The notes under the pieces are model-generated. The model worked only from the letters and a program-made list of their open reading frames with translations, was not told the DNA's origin and did not search any database. The translations under genes were made by a program, and so were the position numbers. Positions 9,194 to 19,024 of a stretch of DNA of 64,000 bases are shown here, piece after piece. This DNA comes from Yersinia aleksiciae (GTDB lineage Bacteria > Pseudomonadota > Gammaproteobacteria > Enterobacterales > Enterobacteriaceae), in the NCBI RefSeq assembly GCF_001047675.1, contig NZ_CP011975.1, forward strand, positions 2,954,073 through 3,018,072, read 5' to 3'. Every line of letters starts with the position of its first letter. Position 1 is the first letter of the stretch.

Positions 9194-11644
9194 ATGAAAG
9201 AGACCAACGAATCCCGACTGTTAACGGCAGAAGTCACGCGCCGCAAACTGGTCCAAACCACACTGGTCGGCGGCCTCGCCGTGGCAACAGGGGCATTTTC
9301 GCTCCCCTTTTCCCGCACCGCCCGCGCAGTTCAATCTGCCCTTAACCCCGCCGGAGCCGAAGATAGCAAAGTGATCTGGAGTGCTTGCACCGTTAACTGT
9401 GGTAGCCGCTGCCCGCTACGTATGCATGTGGTTGATGGCGAAATAAAATATGTCGAAACCGATAATACTGGCGATGATGATTTCGACGGGCTGCATCAGG
9501 TGCGAGCCTGTTTACGTGGCCGCTCGATGCGCCGCAGAGTCTATAACCCAGACCGCCTGAAGTACCCGATGAAGCGCATTGGGGCGCGCGGCGAGGGCAA
9601 GTTCAAGCGCATTTCGTGGGAAGAGGCCTATGACACGCTCGCCGCCAGCCTACAACACATCATCAAAGAGTATGGTAACGAAGCTATTTATTTGAATTAC
9701 GGCACAGGAACACTGGGCGGCACCATGACCCGCTCTTGGCCACCGGGTTCAACTCTTATTGCGCGATTGATGAATTGCTGTGGCGGCTACCTCAACCATT
9801 ATGGTGACTACAGCACTGCGCAAATTGCCGCCGGTTTAAACTACACCTATGGCGGCTGGGCCGATGGCAACAGTCCGTCAGATATCGAAAACAGCAAGCT
9901 GGTGGTGCTGTTTGGTAACAACCCCGGCGAGACGCGCATGAGTGGTGGCGGTGTTACCTATTATCTGGAGCAGGCGCGGGAAAAATCCAATGCCAAGATG
10001 ATTGTGATTGACCCCCGTTATACTGACACCGCCGCGGGCCGTGAGGATGAGTGGATCCCCCTACGACCGGGCACCGATGCCGCGCTCGCTTCTGCGCTGG
10101 CCCACGTGATGATCAGCGAAAATCTGGTCGATCAACCTTTCCTCGACAAATACTGCGTCGGCTATGACGAGAAAACCCTGCCGGAAAGCGCCCCCCAAAA
10201 TAGCCATTACAAAGCTTATATTTTGGGGTTGGGTGCCGATAAAACCGCCAAAACCCCACAGTGGGCGGAAGCCATTACTGGCATTCCAGCAGCAAAAATT
10301 ATTAAGTTGGGACGCGAAATCGGCTCGGTTAAACCGGCTTATATCGCGCAGGGATGGGGGCCGCAGCGTCACGCCAATGGTGAAAACACCAGTCGCGCCA
10401 TTGCGATGCTGGCTATCCTAACTGGCAATGTGGGCATTAATGGCGGCAACTCCGGCGCGCGCGAGGGCTCTTATGGTTTGCCGTTTGTTCGGATGCCAAC
10501 CTTGGAAAACCCCGTCAAAACCAGCATTTCCATGTTCTTATGGACCGATGCCATTGAGCGTGGCCCAGAGATGACGGCTCTGCGCGATGGTGTACAGGGC
10601 AAAGATAAGCTGGATGTGCCGATCAAGTTTATCTGGAACTACGCCAGTAACTGCCTGATTAACCAACATGCTGAAATCAATCGCACCCATGACATTCTGC
10701 AAGATGATAAGAAATGTGAAATGATTGTGGTCATCGATAACCACATGACCTCGTCGGCCAAGTATGCCGATATTATCCTGCCCGATTGCACCGCCTCCGA
10801 GCAGATGGACTTCTGCCTCGATGCCTCCAGCGGCAACATGGCCTATGTGATTTTTGCTGATCAGGTGATCCAACCGCGCTTTGAATGCAAAAACATCTAT
10901 GAAATGACCAGTGAGTTAGCAAAACGCATGGGGGTCGAGCCGCAATTTACCGAAGGGCGCACGCAAGAAGGGTGGTTACGCCACCTCTACCAGCAGTCGC
11001 AACAAGCGATCCCTGAGCTGCCCTCTTTCGAGGAATTCCGCGAACAGGGCATCTTTAAAAAACGCGATCCGGCGGGTCATCATGTCGCCTACCAGGCATT
11101 CCGCACCGATCCTGTGGCCAATCCACTCACCACCCCCTCGGGCAAAATCGAGATCTATTCTGCTGAATTGGCGCAGATTGCCGCCACGTGGGAGTTGCTG
11201 CCAGACGACGTTATTGACCCGCTGCCGGTCTATGCCGCCGGTTTTGAGAGCTTTGACGACCCCCTTAATCAGCAATATCCGTTGCAGCTCACGGGCTTCC
11301 ACTACAAAGCCCGAACGCACTCCACTTACGGCAACGTTGATGTGCTGAAAGCCTCCTGCCGCCAAGAGATGTGGATTAACCCGATAGATGCCGGAGAACG
11401 CGAGATCAAAAACGGCGATATTGTGCGGATCTTTAATGGGCGTGGTGAAGTGCAAATCAATGCCAAAGTCACGCCGCGCATGATGCCGGGGGTTGTCGCA
11501 CTGGGTGAGGGGGCGTGGTACAGCCCAGATGAAAAACGTATTGATCGGGCGGGCAGTATTAACGTCTTGACCACGCAGCGCCCCTCTCCATTGGCGAAGG
11601 GGAACCCCTCCCACACCAACCTCGTTCAAGTCAGCAAGGCATAA
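9194..11644 (+). CDS. dmsA: Anaerobic dimethyl sulfoxide reductase catalytic subunit DmsA
   Basis: The 816-residue molybdopterin-guanine-dinucleotide subunit reduces DMSO and related S- and N-oxides as a terminal electron acceptor. A twin-arginine leader (TRRKLVQTT, residues 15-23) ends at a probable cleavage site after TARA near residue 45. Cys65, Cys69 and Cys73 (SACTVNCGSRCPLRM), with a later Cys in VRACLRGRS, match the N-terminal FeS site of DmsA. The molybdenum-ligand serine lies in GGTMTRSWPPG. The start at 9194 gives MKETNESRL, a leader length like E. coli DmsA; an upstream in-frame start would add seven residues. It heads dmsABCD, 11 nt before dmsB. Confidence 0.96.
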   Translation: MKETNESRLLTAEVTRRKLVQTTLVGGLAVATGAFSLPFSRTARAVQSALNPAGAEDSKVIWSACTVNCGSRCPLRMHVVDGEIKYVETDNTGDDDFDGLHQVRACLRGRSMRRRVYNPDRLKYPMKRIGARGEGKFKRISWEEAYDTLAASLQHIIKEYGNEAIYLNYGTGTLGGTMTRSWPPGSTLIARLMNCCGGYLNHYGDYSTAQIAAGLNYTYGGWADGNSPSDIENSKLVVLFGNNPGETRMSGGGVTYYLEQAREKSNAKMIVIDPRYTDTAAGREDEWIPLRPGTDAALASALAHVMISENLVDQPFLDKYCVGYDEKTLPESAPQNSHYKAYILGLGADKTAKTPQWAEAITGIPAAKIIKLGREIGSVKPAYIAQGWGPQRHANGENTSRAIAMLAILTGNVGINGGNSGAREGSYGLPFVRMPTLENPVKTSISMFLWTDAIERGPEMTALRDGVQGKDKLDVPIKFIWNYASNCLINQHAEINRTHDILQDDKKCEMIVVIDNHMTSSAKYADIILPDCTASEQMDFCLDASSGNMAYVIFADQVIQPRFECKNIYEMTSELAKRMGVEPQFTEGRTQEGWLRHLYQQSQQAIPELPSFEEFREQGIFKKRDPAGHHVAYQAFRTDPVANPLTTPSGKIEIYSAELAQIAATWELLPDDVIDPLPVYAAGFESFDDPLNQQYPLQLTGFHYKARTHSTYGNVDVLKASCRQEMWINPIDAGEREIKNGDIVRIFNGRGEVQINAKVTPRMMPGVVALGEGAWYSPDEKRIDRAGSINVLTTQRPSPLAKGNPSHTNLVQVSKA

Positions 11645-11655
11645 GGAGCTAACAG

Positions 11656-12270
11656 ATGACGCAATATGGTTTTTACATCGACTCCAGCCGCTGTACGGGA
11701 TGCAAAACGTGTGAGCTGGCGTGCAAGGATTTCAAGAACTTATCCACCGACGTCAGTTTCCGTCGCATCTACGAGTATGCCGGAGGGGATTGGCAGCAGG
11801 ATAACGGCGCATGGCATCAAAATGTGTTCGCTTACTACCTCTCCATCGCCTGTAACCACTGTAGTGATCCGGCCTGCACCAAGGTGTGTCCGAGTGGTGC
11901 GATGCATAAGCGGGACGATGGTTTTGTGGTGGTGAACGAAGAAATTTGTATTGGTTGCCGCTACTGCCATATGGCCTGTCCTTACGGCGCACCGCAATAT
12001 GACGAAGCAAAAGGGCATATGACCAAGTGTGACGGCTGCTACGAGCGCGTCGCCGCCGGTAAAAAGCCGATTTGTGTCGACTCCTGCCCACTGCGGGCGC
12101 TGGATATGGCCCCGATCGATGAGCTGCGTGAGAAGTATGGTGAGTTGGCCGAGGTCGCGCCACTGCCCGCCGCCCATTTCACGCTGCCCAATATTGTGGT
12201 GAAACCGAATGCCAACAGCCGCCCGGTCAGAGATACCACCGGTCATCTGGCAAATCCGAAGGAGGTATAA
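11656..12270 (+). CDS. dmsB: DMSO reductase iron-sulfur subunit DmsB
   Basis: DmsB (204 aa) is the electron-transfer subunit, carrying four [4Fe-4S] clusters between the quinol site in DmsC and the molybdenum centre in DmsA. Ferredoxin-type motifs are visible in order: CTGCKTCELAC near residue 13, CNHCSDPACTKVCP near residue 58, CIGCRYCHMACP near residue 91, and CDGCYERV with CVDSCP toward the C-terminal third. It has no signal peptide, consistent with export bound to DmsA. The RBS is AAGGAG, and it lies directly before dmsC. Confidence 0.96.
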   Translation: MTQYGFYIDSSRCTGCKTCELACKDFKNLSTDVSFRRIYEYAGGDWQQDNGAWHQNVFAYYLSIACNHCSDPACTKVCPSGAMHKRDDGFVVVNEEICIGCRYCHMACPYGAPQYDEAKGHMTKCDGCYERVAAGKKPICVDSCPLRALDMAPIDELREKYGELAEVAPLPAAHFTLPNIVVKPNANSRPVRDTTGHLANPKEV

Positions 12271-12271
12271 C

Positions 12272-13132
12272 ATGGGTACGGGATGGCATGAATGGCCACT
12301 GATGATCTTTACGGTTCTGGGGCAGTGTGTGGTCGGGGGCTTTATGGTGCTCGGTCTGGCGCTGCTATTTGGCGGTTTGAGTCGCGGGCAGCAGCAGCGA
12401 TTGCACCGCAGCATGTTGGTATTGTGGGTATTGATGGCGCTGGCCTTTATCGCCTCGACACTGCATTTAGGTTCGCCAATGCGGGCGTTCAACTCGCTCA
12501 ATCAGGTTGGGGAGTCGGCGCTGAGTAATGAGATTGCCGCTGGTTCAGCCTTCTTTGCGGTAGCAGGGTTTTACTGGCTGCTGGCGGTCTGGGGCAAAAT
12601 GCCCGCGTTACTTGGCAAGATATGGCTGATCGTGGCGATGGTCTTGGGCGTGGTATTTGTTTATGCCATGTGTCGAGTCTATGCCATTGATACGGTGCCG
12701 ACTTGGGACAACCTCTACACCCCGCTGGGCTTTGTCTTGACCGCGCTGATAGGTGGACCGATGTTGGGCTATCTGCTGCTGCAACGGGCTGATATTAATG
12801 GGCGCATGATGTTACAACTGCCGATGATCAGTGTCTTGGCGCTAATCATCAGTGTGGCCAGTGTCATTATGCAGGCGGCGAGTTTGCCGACGATTTATAG
12901 CTCAGTACAGCAGTCTGCCGATCTCATCCCCCATTACGGCACGCTGATGGTCTGGCGCTTGGTGCTGTTGGTACTGGGGTTGGGTTGCTGGATCTGTCCG
13001 CTGATCCGAGGCCGCACGCCGATGATGCTCGGCATGATATTCGCCATGCTGCTCATTATTGCTGGTGAATTGATTGGGCGCGGCGTGTTTTACGGGCTGC
13101 ATATGACGGTGGGTATGGCGGTGGGAGGCTGA
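12272..13132 (+). CDS. dmsC: DMSO reductase membrane anchor DmsC
   Basis: DmsC (286 aa; E. coli 287) is the inner-membrane subunit that anchors DmsAB and oxidises menaquinol. About eight hydrophobic helices are spread along the protein. The start MGTGWHEWPLMIF matches the family, and the ATG follows a perfect AAGGAGG 6 nt upstream. A longer reading in the same frame into dmsB is not needed. It is followed after 3 nt by dmsD. Confidence 0.95.
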   Translation: MGTGWHEWPLMIFTVLGQCVVGGFMVLGLALLFGGLSRGQQQRLHRSMLVLWVLMALAFIASTLHLGSPMRAFNSLNQVGESALSNEIAAGSAFFAVAGFYWLLAVWGKMPALLGKIWLIVAMVLGVVFVYAMCRVYAIDTVPTWDNLYTPLGFVLTALIGGPMLGYLLLQRADINGRMMLQLPMISVLALIISVASVIMQAASLPTIYSSVQQSADLIPHYGTLMVWRLVLLVLGLGCWICPLIRGRTPMMLGMIFAMLLIIAGELIGRGVFYGLHMTVGMAVGG

Positions 13133-13135
13133 TAG

Positions 13136-13756
13136 ATGGTTGAAAGAAATCGGGTGTATCAACAGATAGCGCTGACTGGCCGCGTATTGGGTGCGCTGTT
13201 TTATTGTGAGCCGGACAGTCCGGCTTGCAGTGAGATTGTGGCGCAACTGAGTCGTGATCAGTGGATTGCGGAGTGGCCTTATGGCCTTGCCGCGCAACTC
13301 ACGCCCATTGCCGCACAATTGGCGCAAAATCAGCCGGAAGAGACGCGGGAAGAGGCTTGGCAACGCTTGTTTATCGGCCCCTATGCACTGCCCGCGCCGC
13401 CATGGGGGTCAGTCTATCTGGATAAAGAAAACGTGCTGTTTGGTGACTCGACGATAAAACTGCGTGACTGGATGGCGCAGCAGCAAGTGGAAGTGACCTT
13501 GGCACAGCAAGAACCGGAGGATCATTTTGGTTTATTGCTGATGATGGCCGCCTGGCTGGCAGAGCATCAACCAGCGGATTTACCTGTTCTACTGGCAGAG
13601 CACTTACTCCCTTGGGGCTATCGTTATCTGGCGTTACTGCAAGCCGATGCCAACCACCCGTTTTATCAGGGGCTGGCTGAGCTAACGACCCTGACACTGA
13701 CCCATTGGCAGGATGAATTACAGGTAACACCAGCTGTGGTTGAGTTATATCGCTGA
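13136..13756 (+). CDS. dmsD: Tat proofreading chaperone DmsD
   Basis: DmsD (206 aa; E. coli 204) is a cytosolic TorD-family chaperone that binds the twin-arginine leader of DmsA until cofactor insertion is complete. The conserved segments WQRLFIGPYALPAPPWGSVYLD and EPEDHFGLLLMMAAWL are present. The gene starts 3 nt after dmsC, so chaperone and client are made from one transcript. In E. coli dmsD sits instead in the ynfEFGH operon. There is no clear hairpin before the converging higA gene, which ends only 14 nt away. Confidence 0.93.
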   Translation: MVERNRVYQQIALTGRVLGALFYCEPDSPACSEIVAQLSRDQWIAEWPYGLAAQLTPIAAQLAQNQPEETREEAWQRLFIGPYALPAPPWGSVYLDKENVLFGDSTIKLRDWMAQQQVEVTLAQQEPEDHFGLLLMMAAWLAEHQPADLPVLLAEHLLPWGYRYLALLQADANHPFYQGLAELTTLTLTHWQDELQVTPAVVELYR

Positions 13757-13770
13757 ATGAAAAAATTGGG

Positions 13771-14109
13771 CTATTCGATAACTAGCGTGACTTTTTTGCC
13801 AATACTTCCGGCCATACTTATCAATGAATCAAGGGTGAATTTCTCAGTTTTTTGATTAACCACATCGGAAACTCTTGGACGCGACACATGTAATAATGTG
13901 GCCGCGTCCACTTGCCGTATTCCTTCTGATTTAATCCAACTGGCAATCGACGTCATCAGTGCTTTTTTCATTGCTAAAGCCTGTTCAATTTCTGCATTTG
14001 ATTCAGCCAACAACTGAGTTGCCTCAGTATCAGAGAAACCTAAATCGGCAAAAATATTGTCTTCAGCGGTTGTAATGTGACGTGATGCTGTGTCAATTTT
14101 ATCTGTCAT
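13771..14109 (-). CDS. HigA-type antitoxin with XRE helix-turn-helix
   Basis: The 112-residue protein has an N-terminal region rich in acidic residues and a C-terminal DNA-binding domain (about 55-110). The helix-turn-helix is recognisable in IRQVDAATLLHVSRPRVSDVVNQ. The fold resembles the HTH_37/XRE antitoxins that pair with RelE-like toxins of the phage Gp49 type. The ATG at 14107-14109 has GGAGG 7 nt upstream and overlaps the toxin gene by 11 nt, so the two are coupled. A longer frame upstream runs antisense to nothing useful and was not used. It likely represses its own promoter. Confidence 0.83.
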   Translation of the reverse strand: MTDKIDTASRHITTAEDNIFADLGFSDTEATQLLAESNAEIEQALAMKKALMTSIASWIKSEGIRQVDAATLLHVSRPRVSDVVNQKTEKFTLDSLISMAGSIGKKVTLVIE

Positions 14110-14446
14110 CTTTTGTCCTCCGTTCATGAATAACGTCTTTGTAACGCGCTTTAATAATGTTGACGTCTCTCTGACTGGTACTTTGTGATTTTTTTTGAAA
14201 ACTATGCAATACGTAAATTTTTTCTTCAAATTTAGCGATATACACAACACGAAAAGCCTTTGAATTATCATCCAACCGTATTTCAATGACGCCTGCACCC
14301 CAATTATTAATGGGTTTGTAGTCGTTAGGCTCTAGGCCATATTGGATATTCCTTAGCTGCCTTCCCGCCACTACACACGTACTTTTCGGAAAAGCCTTCA
14401 AATCTTCAAGTGCACTGCCACGCCAATCTATTACTTTTCTACTCAT
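14099..14446 (-). CDS. HigB/RelE-like toxin (phage Gp49-like family)
   Basis: This 115-residue basic protein resembles the RelE/ParE-superfamily toxins annotated as phage-derived Gp49-like. Recognisable parts are WRGSALEDLKAFPKS at the start, EIRLDDNSKAFRVVYIAKFEEKIYVLH in the central sheet, and FQKKSQSTSQRDVNIIKARY near the end. Members cut mRNA on the ribosome; that activity is inferred here. The toxin gene comes first and the antitoxin second, the HigBA order. The start at 14444-14446 follows AAGGAG, and a perfect 16-bp palindrome lies 20 nt upstream. Confidence 0.85.
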   Translation of the reverse strand: MSRKVIDWRGSALEDLKAFPKSTCVVAGRQLRNIQYGLEPNDYKPINNWGAGVIEIRLDDNSKAFRVVYIAKFEEKIYVLHSFQKKSQSTSQRDVNIIKARYKDVIHERRTKDDR

Positions 14447-14465
14447 TCATCACTCCTTGATGTAA

Positions 14466-14481
14466 GTATAAAATTTTATAC
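14466..14481. promoter_or_regulatory. Palindrome upstream of the toxin gene; candidate autoregulatory operator
   Basis: GTATAAAATTTTATAC is a perfect 16-bp palindrome, centred about 27 bp upstream of the toxin ATG. Its TATAAAAT core could also contain a promoter -10 element. Type II antitoxins of this class bind such palindromes to repress their own operon. Confidence 0.5.
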
Positions 14482-14580
14482 ATTTTTGGGGCGGGATAAT
14501 CAATACTTTTTAATAGTGGCGACCTGCTAAAAAACCATTTTTCTCCAACTTATCCCCACCCACAATCGACCAATTTGTGA

Positions 14581-15630
<1,050 letters not shown>

Positions 15631-15672
15631 CCCTCTGAGCGGGTTGGCTAAAACGCGCGATTAAAAGGCAAT

Positions 15673-15703
15673 GAGGGGCGTAACAGCCCCTCCTGACAGG
15701 AGG
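15673..15703 (+). promoter_or_regulatory. Two mutually exclusive hairpins before the DUF2291 gene
   Basis: Hairpin A pairs GAGGGGC (15673-15679) with GCCCCTC (15686-15692). Hairpin B pairs CCTCC (15689-15693) with GGAGG (15699-15703), the Shine-Dalgarno of the next gene. Both use 15689-15692, so only one can form at a time. Without a T tract, A looks like an intercistronic RNA-stabilising stem rather than a terminator. Confidence 0.4.
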
Positions 15704-15707
15704 CAGT

Positions 15708-16325
15708 ATGGGGTTCAGTGCTCTATCGAAAGCAGGCGGTTTGTTGGTGATCAGCGCGCTGCTGGTGGCTTGCACCGTGGTGGATTTGGATGAAAACGGC
15801 AAGCCTATTCTGCCAGTCGATCCCAATGCGGTAGTCAGTGACTATAACCAACCACCGGACAAAGTCGCCTCCACCATTTGGGTGAGTAAAGTGATGCCGT
15901 TTGCCAACAGCAATGCGCTCAGTTGGCAGCAAGTGAAACAGCAGCAAAGTCAGCCAGCAGCAGGGAAAAATAGCCAAAGCCGTTTTGTCCGTTTCAACGG
16001 CAAAGTGGTGGCGGTAGAAACAGCAGGGCGGGAAGGGGCGATTAAATTGGCGGTCGATGGCGATGAACAAGTGCTGCAATTGGGGCCAATCGTCAAAGGC
16101 AATGCCATCCGTGATGCATCAACCTTTATCCGCTTCGAAGATTTTAAAAATCAGGTGCAATACGCCCAACTCTCGAAGGCGCTCAGTAAGCGTGCTTTAC
16201 AAGATGTGGCAAAACCCGATGCCAGTTGGGTCGGTCAGCAAGTCGAAGTCTTGGCGGCGGTGACACTCACCCCGACTGGACTGAGTAATGCCGTGCCGCT
16301 CAGCTTGAATAAGGAGAGCCACTAA
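15708..16325 (+). CDS. DUF2291 family lipoprotein of the sugar ABC operon
   Basis: The 205-residue protein begins with a lipoprotein signal: basic start, hydrophobic core, and lipobox LLVAC with Cys22 as the acylated residue. The remainder matches the DUF2291 family, which recurs beside ribose-type ABC importers; its biochemical role is unknown to me. Conserved stretches include VVSDYNQPPDKVASTIWVSK and IRFEDFKNQVQYAQLSKAL. GGAGG precedes the ATG but can be buried in a hairpin. Its stop codon overlaps the ATPase start codon (TAATG). It may assist the binding protein or permease at the membrane; that is inference. Confidence 0.85.
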   Translation: MGFSALSKAGGLLVISALLVACTVVDLDENGKPILPVDPNAVVSDYNQPPDKVASTIWVSKVMPFANSNALSWQQVKQQQSQPAAGKNSQSRFVRFNGKVVAVETAGREGAIKLAVDGDEQVLQLGPIVKGNAIRDASTFIRFEDFKNQVQYAQLSKALSKRALQDVAKPDASWVGQQVEVLAAVTLTPTGLSNAVPLSLNKESH

Positions 16326-17848
16326 TGGACCACAGACCTGACATTGTCATGCGTGCTGAGGGCATTTCGATGCGTTTTCCCGGCACATTAGCGCTAGATG
16401 CCGTCAGTTATAACGTTTATCGCGGCAAAGTGAATGTGATCATCGGTGAAAATGGTGCGGGTAAATCGACGCTGATGAAGATTCTGGCCGGCGTACAGCA
16501 GCAAACGTCCGGGCAAATCTATCTGAATGGGCAGTCAGTGACCATTGCCAATACCCGCGAAGCCGCCGCGCTGGGTATCGGCATGGTGCATCAGGAATTG
16601 AATTTGTCGGAGAACCTCAACGTCGCGGAGAACATCTTTCTCGGGCGTGAGATCCAGCAAGGTTTGAAACCGATTAATCAGGCCGCACAGGAGCTGATCG
16701 CCGAACAATTGATGGTGCGTCTGGATCAGGCTATCTCGCCGAAAGAGATGGTCTCCAACCTGAAAGTGGGCCAGCAGCAGTTGATTGAGATTGCCAAGGC
16801 GCTGGCTGAGCAAGCGGACATCCTAATTCTGGATGAACCGACCTCGGCGCTGAGCAAAACCGAAGTCGATATTCTGTTCCGGGTGATTCGCGAATTGACC
16901 CGGCAAGGGGTTTCCATCGTCTACATTTCCCATCGACTGGAGGAGTTGATGGCGATTGGTGACTACATCACCATTTTACGTGATGGCCGTTTTCAGGCCG
17001 AAGCGGCGGTCAAAGACATTGATGTGCCGTGGATTGTTCGTGAAATGCTGGGCAGTGATCCGGTCTCCAGTTTCCTTCATCCGGACCGGACTTTCGGCGC
17101 GCCAATGATGGAAGTGGATAACGTCACACTAATCAATGAATCCGGCAACACCGTGGTGAACCAAGTCTCACTGCAAGTGCGGGCGGGGGAGATTGTCGGT
17201 ATTTACGGCTTGATGGGGGCGGGGCGGACTGAACTGTTTGAGTGCCTGCTGGGTACGCAACAGAACTATCTCGGCACCATCCGGCTTAATGGCACGGCGA
17301 TTAGCGGCAAAACCTCCACCGCAGAACGTATCTGCTTGGGCATGAGTCTGGTGCCGGAAGATCGTAAAAAAACCGGTATTTTCCCGGTGTCATCGGTGGC
17401 GAATAACCTGACGATTTCCAGCTTATGGCGTCGGCTAAAACATCGCTTCGCTATTTGGCAGGAGAGTGAGTCGCAGGTGGTGGCGACGGTGATTGGTGAC
17501 CTGTCGATCAAAGTCTCTTCGCCGGAGGTCGAGATTCAGGCGCTCAGTGGCGGCAATCAGCAAAAAGTGGTGATTGGTCGCTCGTTACTCACCAGCCCGA
17601 ACATTTTGCTACTGGATGAGCCGACGCGGGGTATTGATGTCGGCGCAAAAGCAGATGTGTTTGAAATGATGGTGAAACTCTCTGAGCAGGGGATCGGCAT
17701 TCTGTTTTCCACCTCAGATCTGAAAGAAATCATGGCGGTATCCGACCGCATTTTGGTGATGTCGAACGGCAAACTGACCGCGAACGTCTCTCGTCAGTCG
17801 GCCAATGAATCGGCATTGGTTACGGCAAGCGCACAAGGGTTTGAATGA
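16325..17848 (+). CDS. Sugar ABC importer ATPase, duplicated RbsA type
   Basis: A 507-residue protein with two fused ABC domains, as in RbsA, MglA and XylG. Domain 1 has Walker A GENGAGKST (about residue 40) and Walker B ILILDEPTSALS. Domain 2 has a degenerate Walker A (YGLMGAGRTE) but an intact signature LSGGNQQKV and Walker B LLLDEPTRGIDVGAK. That asymmetry is normal for the family. It energises import with the permease encoded next. It overlaps the preceding stop by 1 nt and the following start by 4 nt, so translation is tightly coupled. Confidence 0.94.
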   Translation: MDHRPDIVMRAEGISMRFPGTLALDAVSYNVYRGKVNVIIGENGAGKSTLMKILAGVQQQTSGQIYLNGQSVTIANTREAAALGIGMVHQELNLSENLNVAENIFLGREIQQGLKPINQAAQELIAEQLMVRLDQAISPKEMVSNLKVGQQQLIEIAKALAEQADILILDEPTSALSKTEVDILFRVIRELTRQGVSIVYISHRLEELMAIGDYITILRDGRFQAEAAVKDIDVPWIVREMLGSDPVSSFLHPDRTFGAPMMEVDNVTLINESGNTVVNQVSLQVRAGEIVGIYGLMGAGRTELFECLLGTQQNYLGTIRLNGTAISGKTSTAERICLGMSLVPEDRKKTGIFPVSSVANNLTISSLWRRLKHRFAIWQESESQVVATVIGDLSIKVSSPEVEIQALSGGNQQKVVIGRSLLTSPNILLLDEPTRGIDVGAKADVFEMMVKLSEQGIGILFSTSDLKEIMAVSDRILVMSNGKLTANVSRQSANESALVTASAQGFE

Positions 17849-18972
17849 TGAAAGCAACAACTGGCACTGCGTTGACGAGTCACCAGCCCGGTGGAGCGTC
17901 GTGGTCACGGGAAAATATGCTGCTGCTTCTACTGAAGATGCGCACCTTTATTGCCCTGTTTCTGATTCTTGGTTTCTTCTCCGTGATGGTTCCGGGGTTT
18001 CTGGCGACCGGTAGCTTGATCATTATGGTGAAGCATATTGCGATCAATGCCTTCCTCGCCTTGGGCATCACTTTTGTCATTATCACCGCCGGCATTGACC
18101 TCTCTATCGGTGCGACTTTGGGGCTGTGCGGCATGGTTGCTGGTTGGATGATTACCCAAGGCATTGTTTTACCGATGTTTGGTATCGCCATCTTCCCCAG
18201 TGTTTGGGTCGTGGTGCCGGTGGTATTGGTTATCGGTGCACTGATAGGCGCGGTCAATGGCTGGATCATCACCCGCTATAACGTCGCGCCTTTTATCTGC
18301 ACCCTCGGCACCATGTATGTGGTACGCGGTGCGGCGATGTTGATTTCCGGCGGCGAAACCTTCCCAGGCTTACAAGGGAATCCGCAACTGGGGAATACCG
18401 GCTTTGACCTACTGGGTTCCGGCACCTTACTGGGATTGCCGATTGCCATCTGGATTATGTTTATTCTGGCATTAGTGATTGCCTATGTAGCACGCCGCCT
18501 ACCTTTTGGCCGCCATGTTTACGCCATTGGTGATAATGAACGGGCCGCAGAGCTCTCCGGCGTTAAAGTTCGGCAAGTCAAAGTCTGGGTCTACACCATC
18601 TCTGGCTTCTGTGCCGCCATTGCCGGGATCATCGTGTCTGCTCAACTGGTGGCCAGCCATCCCGCCAATGGCAGTGGCTTTGAGATGAATGCTATTGCTG
18701 CCGTGGTACTAGGCGGGACCTCTCTGGCTGGGGGGCGAGGCACCATTCTCGGTACCTTAATTGGCGCATTTGTTATCGGTATTTTGGCTGACGGGTTGGT
18801 CATGATGGGGGTCAGTGAATTCTGGCAAATGGTGATCAAAGGCATCGTGATCATTGTGGCGGTCATTATCGATCAAATGCAAAACCGGATGCAGCACAAA
18901 GCGGCGATAGTCTCGCAAAAATCTAGCGTGGTGCCGCAAGTGGGGAGTGGCGAGCAGCTAAAAAGCGAATAG
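17845..18972 (+). CDS. Sugar ABC importer permease, RbsC type
   Basis: A 375-residue BPD_transp_2 permease with about nine or ten membrane helices. Family signatures include ITAGIDLSIGATLGLCGM near residue 90, NGWIITRYNVAPFICTLGTM, FGRHVYAIGDNERAAELSGV (the loop that contacts the ATPase) and AIAAVVLGGTSLAGGRGT. The N-terminus is longer than RbsC and hydrophilic, and the C-terminal tail is polar. It presumably works as a homodimer. Two tandem ATGs (17845 and 17848) are possible starts. A 15-bp tandem repeat begins at its last codons. Confidence 0.93.
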   Translation: MMKATTGTALTSHQPGGASWSRENMLLLLLKMRTFIALFLILGFFSVMVPGFLATGSLIIMVKHIAINAFLALGITFVIITAGIDLSIGATLGLCGMVAGWMITQGIVLPMFGIAIFPSVWVVVPVVLVIGALIGAVNGWIITRYNVAPFICTLGTMYVVRGAAMLISGGETFPGLQGNPQLGNTGFDLLGSGTLLGLPIAIWIMFILALVIAYVARRLPFGRHVYAIGDNERAAELSGVKVRQVKVWVYTISGFCAAIAGIIVSAQLVASHPANGSGFEMNAIAAVVLGGTSLAGGRGTILGTLIGAFVIGILADGLVMMGVSEFWQMVIKGIVIIVAVIIDQMQNRMQHKAAIVSQKSSVVPQVGSGEQLKSE

Positions 18973-19024
18973 TCAGAACGTGAATAGCCAAAACATGAAT
19001 AGATAGGGCGTGAATAGATAGAAA
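18965..19024. repeat. Four tandem 15-bp repeats
   Basis: Four 15-bp units (18965, 18980, 18995, 19010) share the core (G/A)(C/T)GAATAG. The first unit contains the permease stop codon. They lie in the 234-bp gap between the transport and enzyme genes. Slippage could vary the copy number between strains. Confidence 0.7.

Noticed and set aside
10976-12501. Long minus-strand frames within dmsA, dmsB and dmsC (217 and 253 codons)
   Set aside because: They are shadows of GC-rich coding DNA; the plus-strand genes have full family matches.
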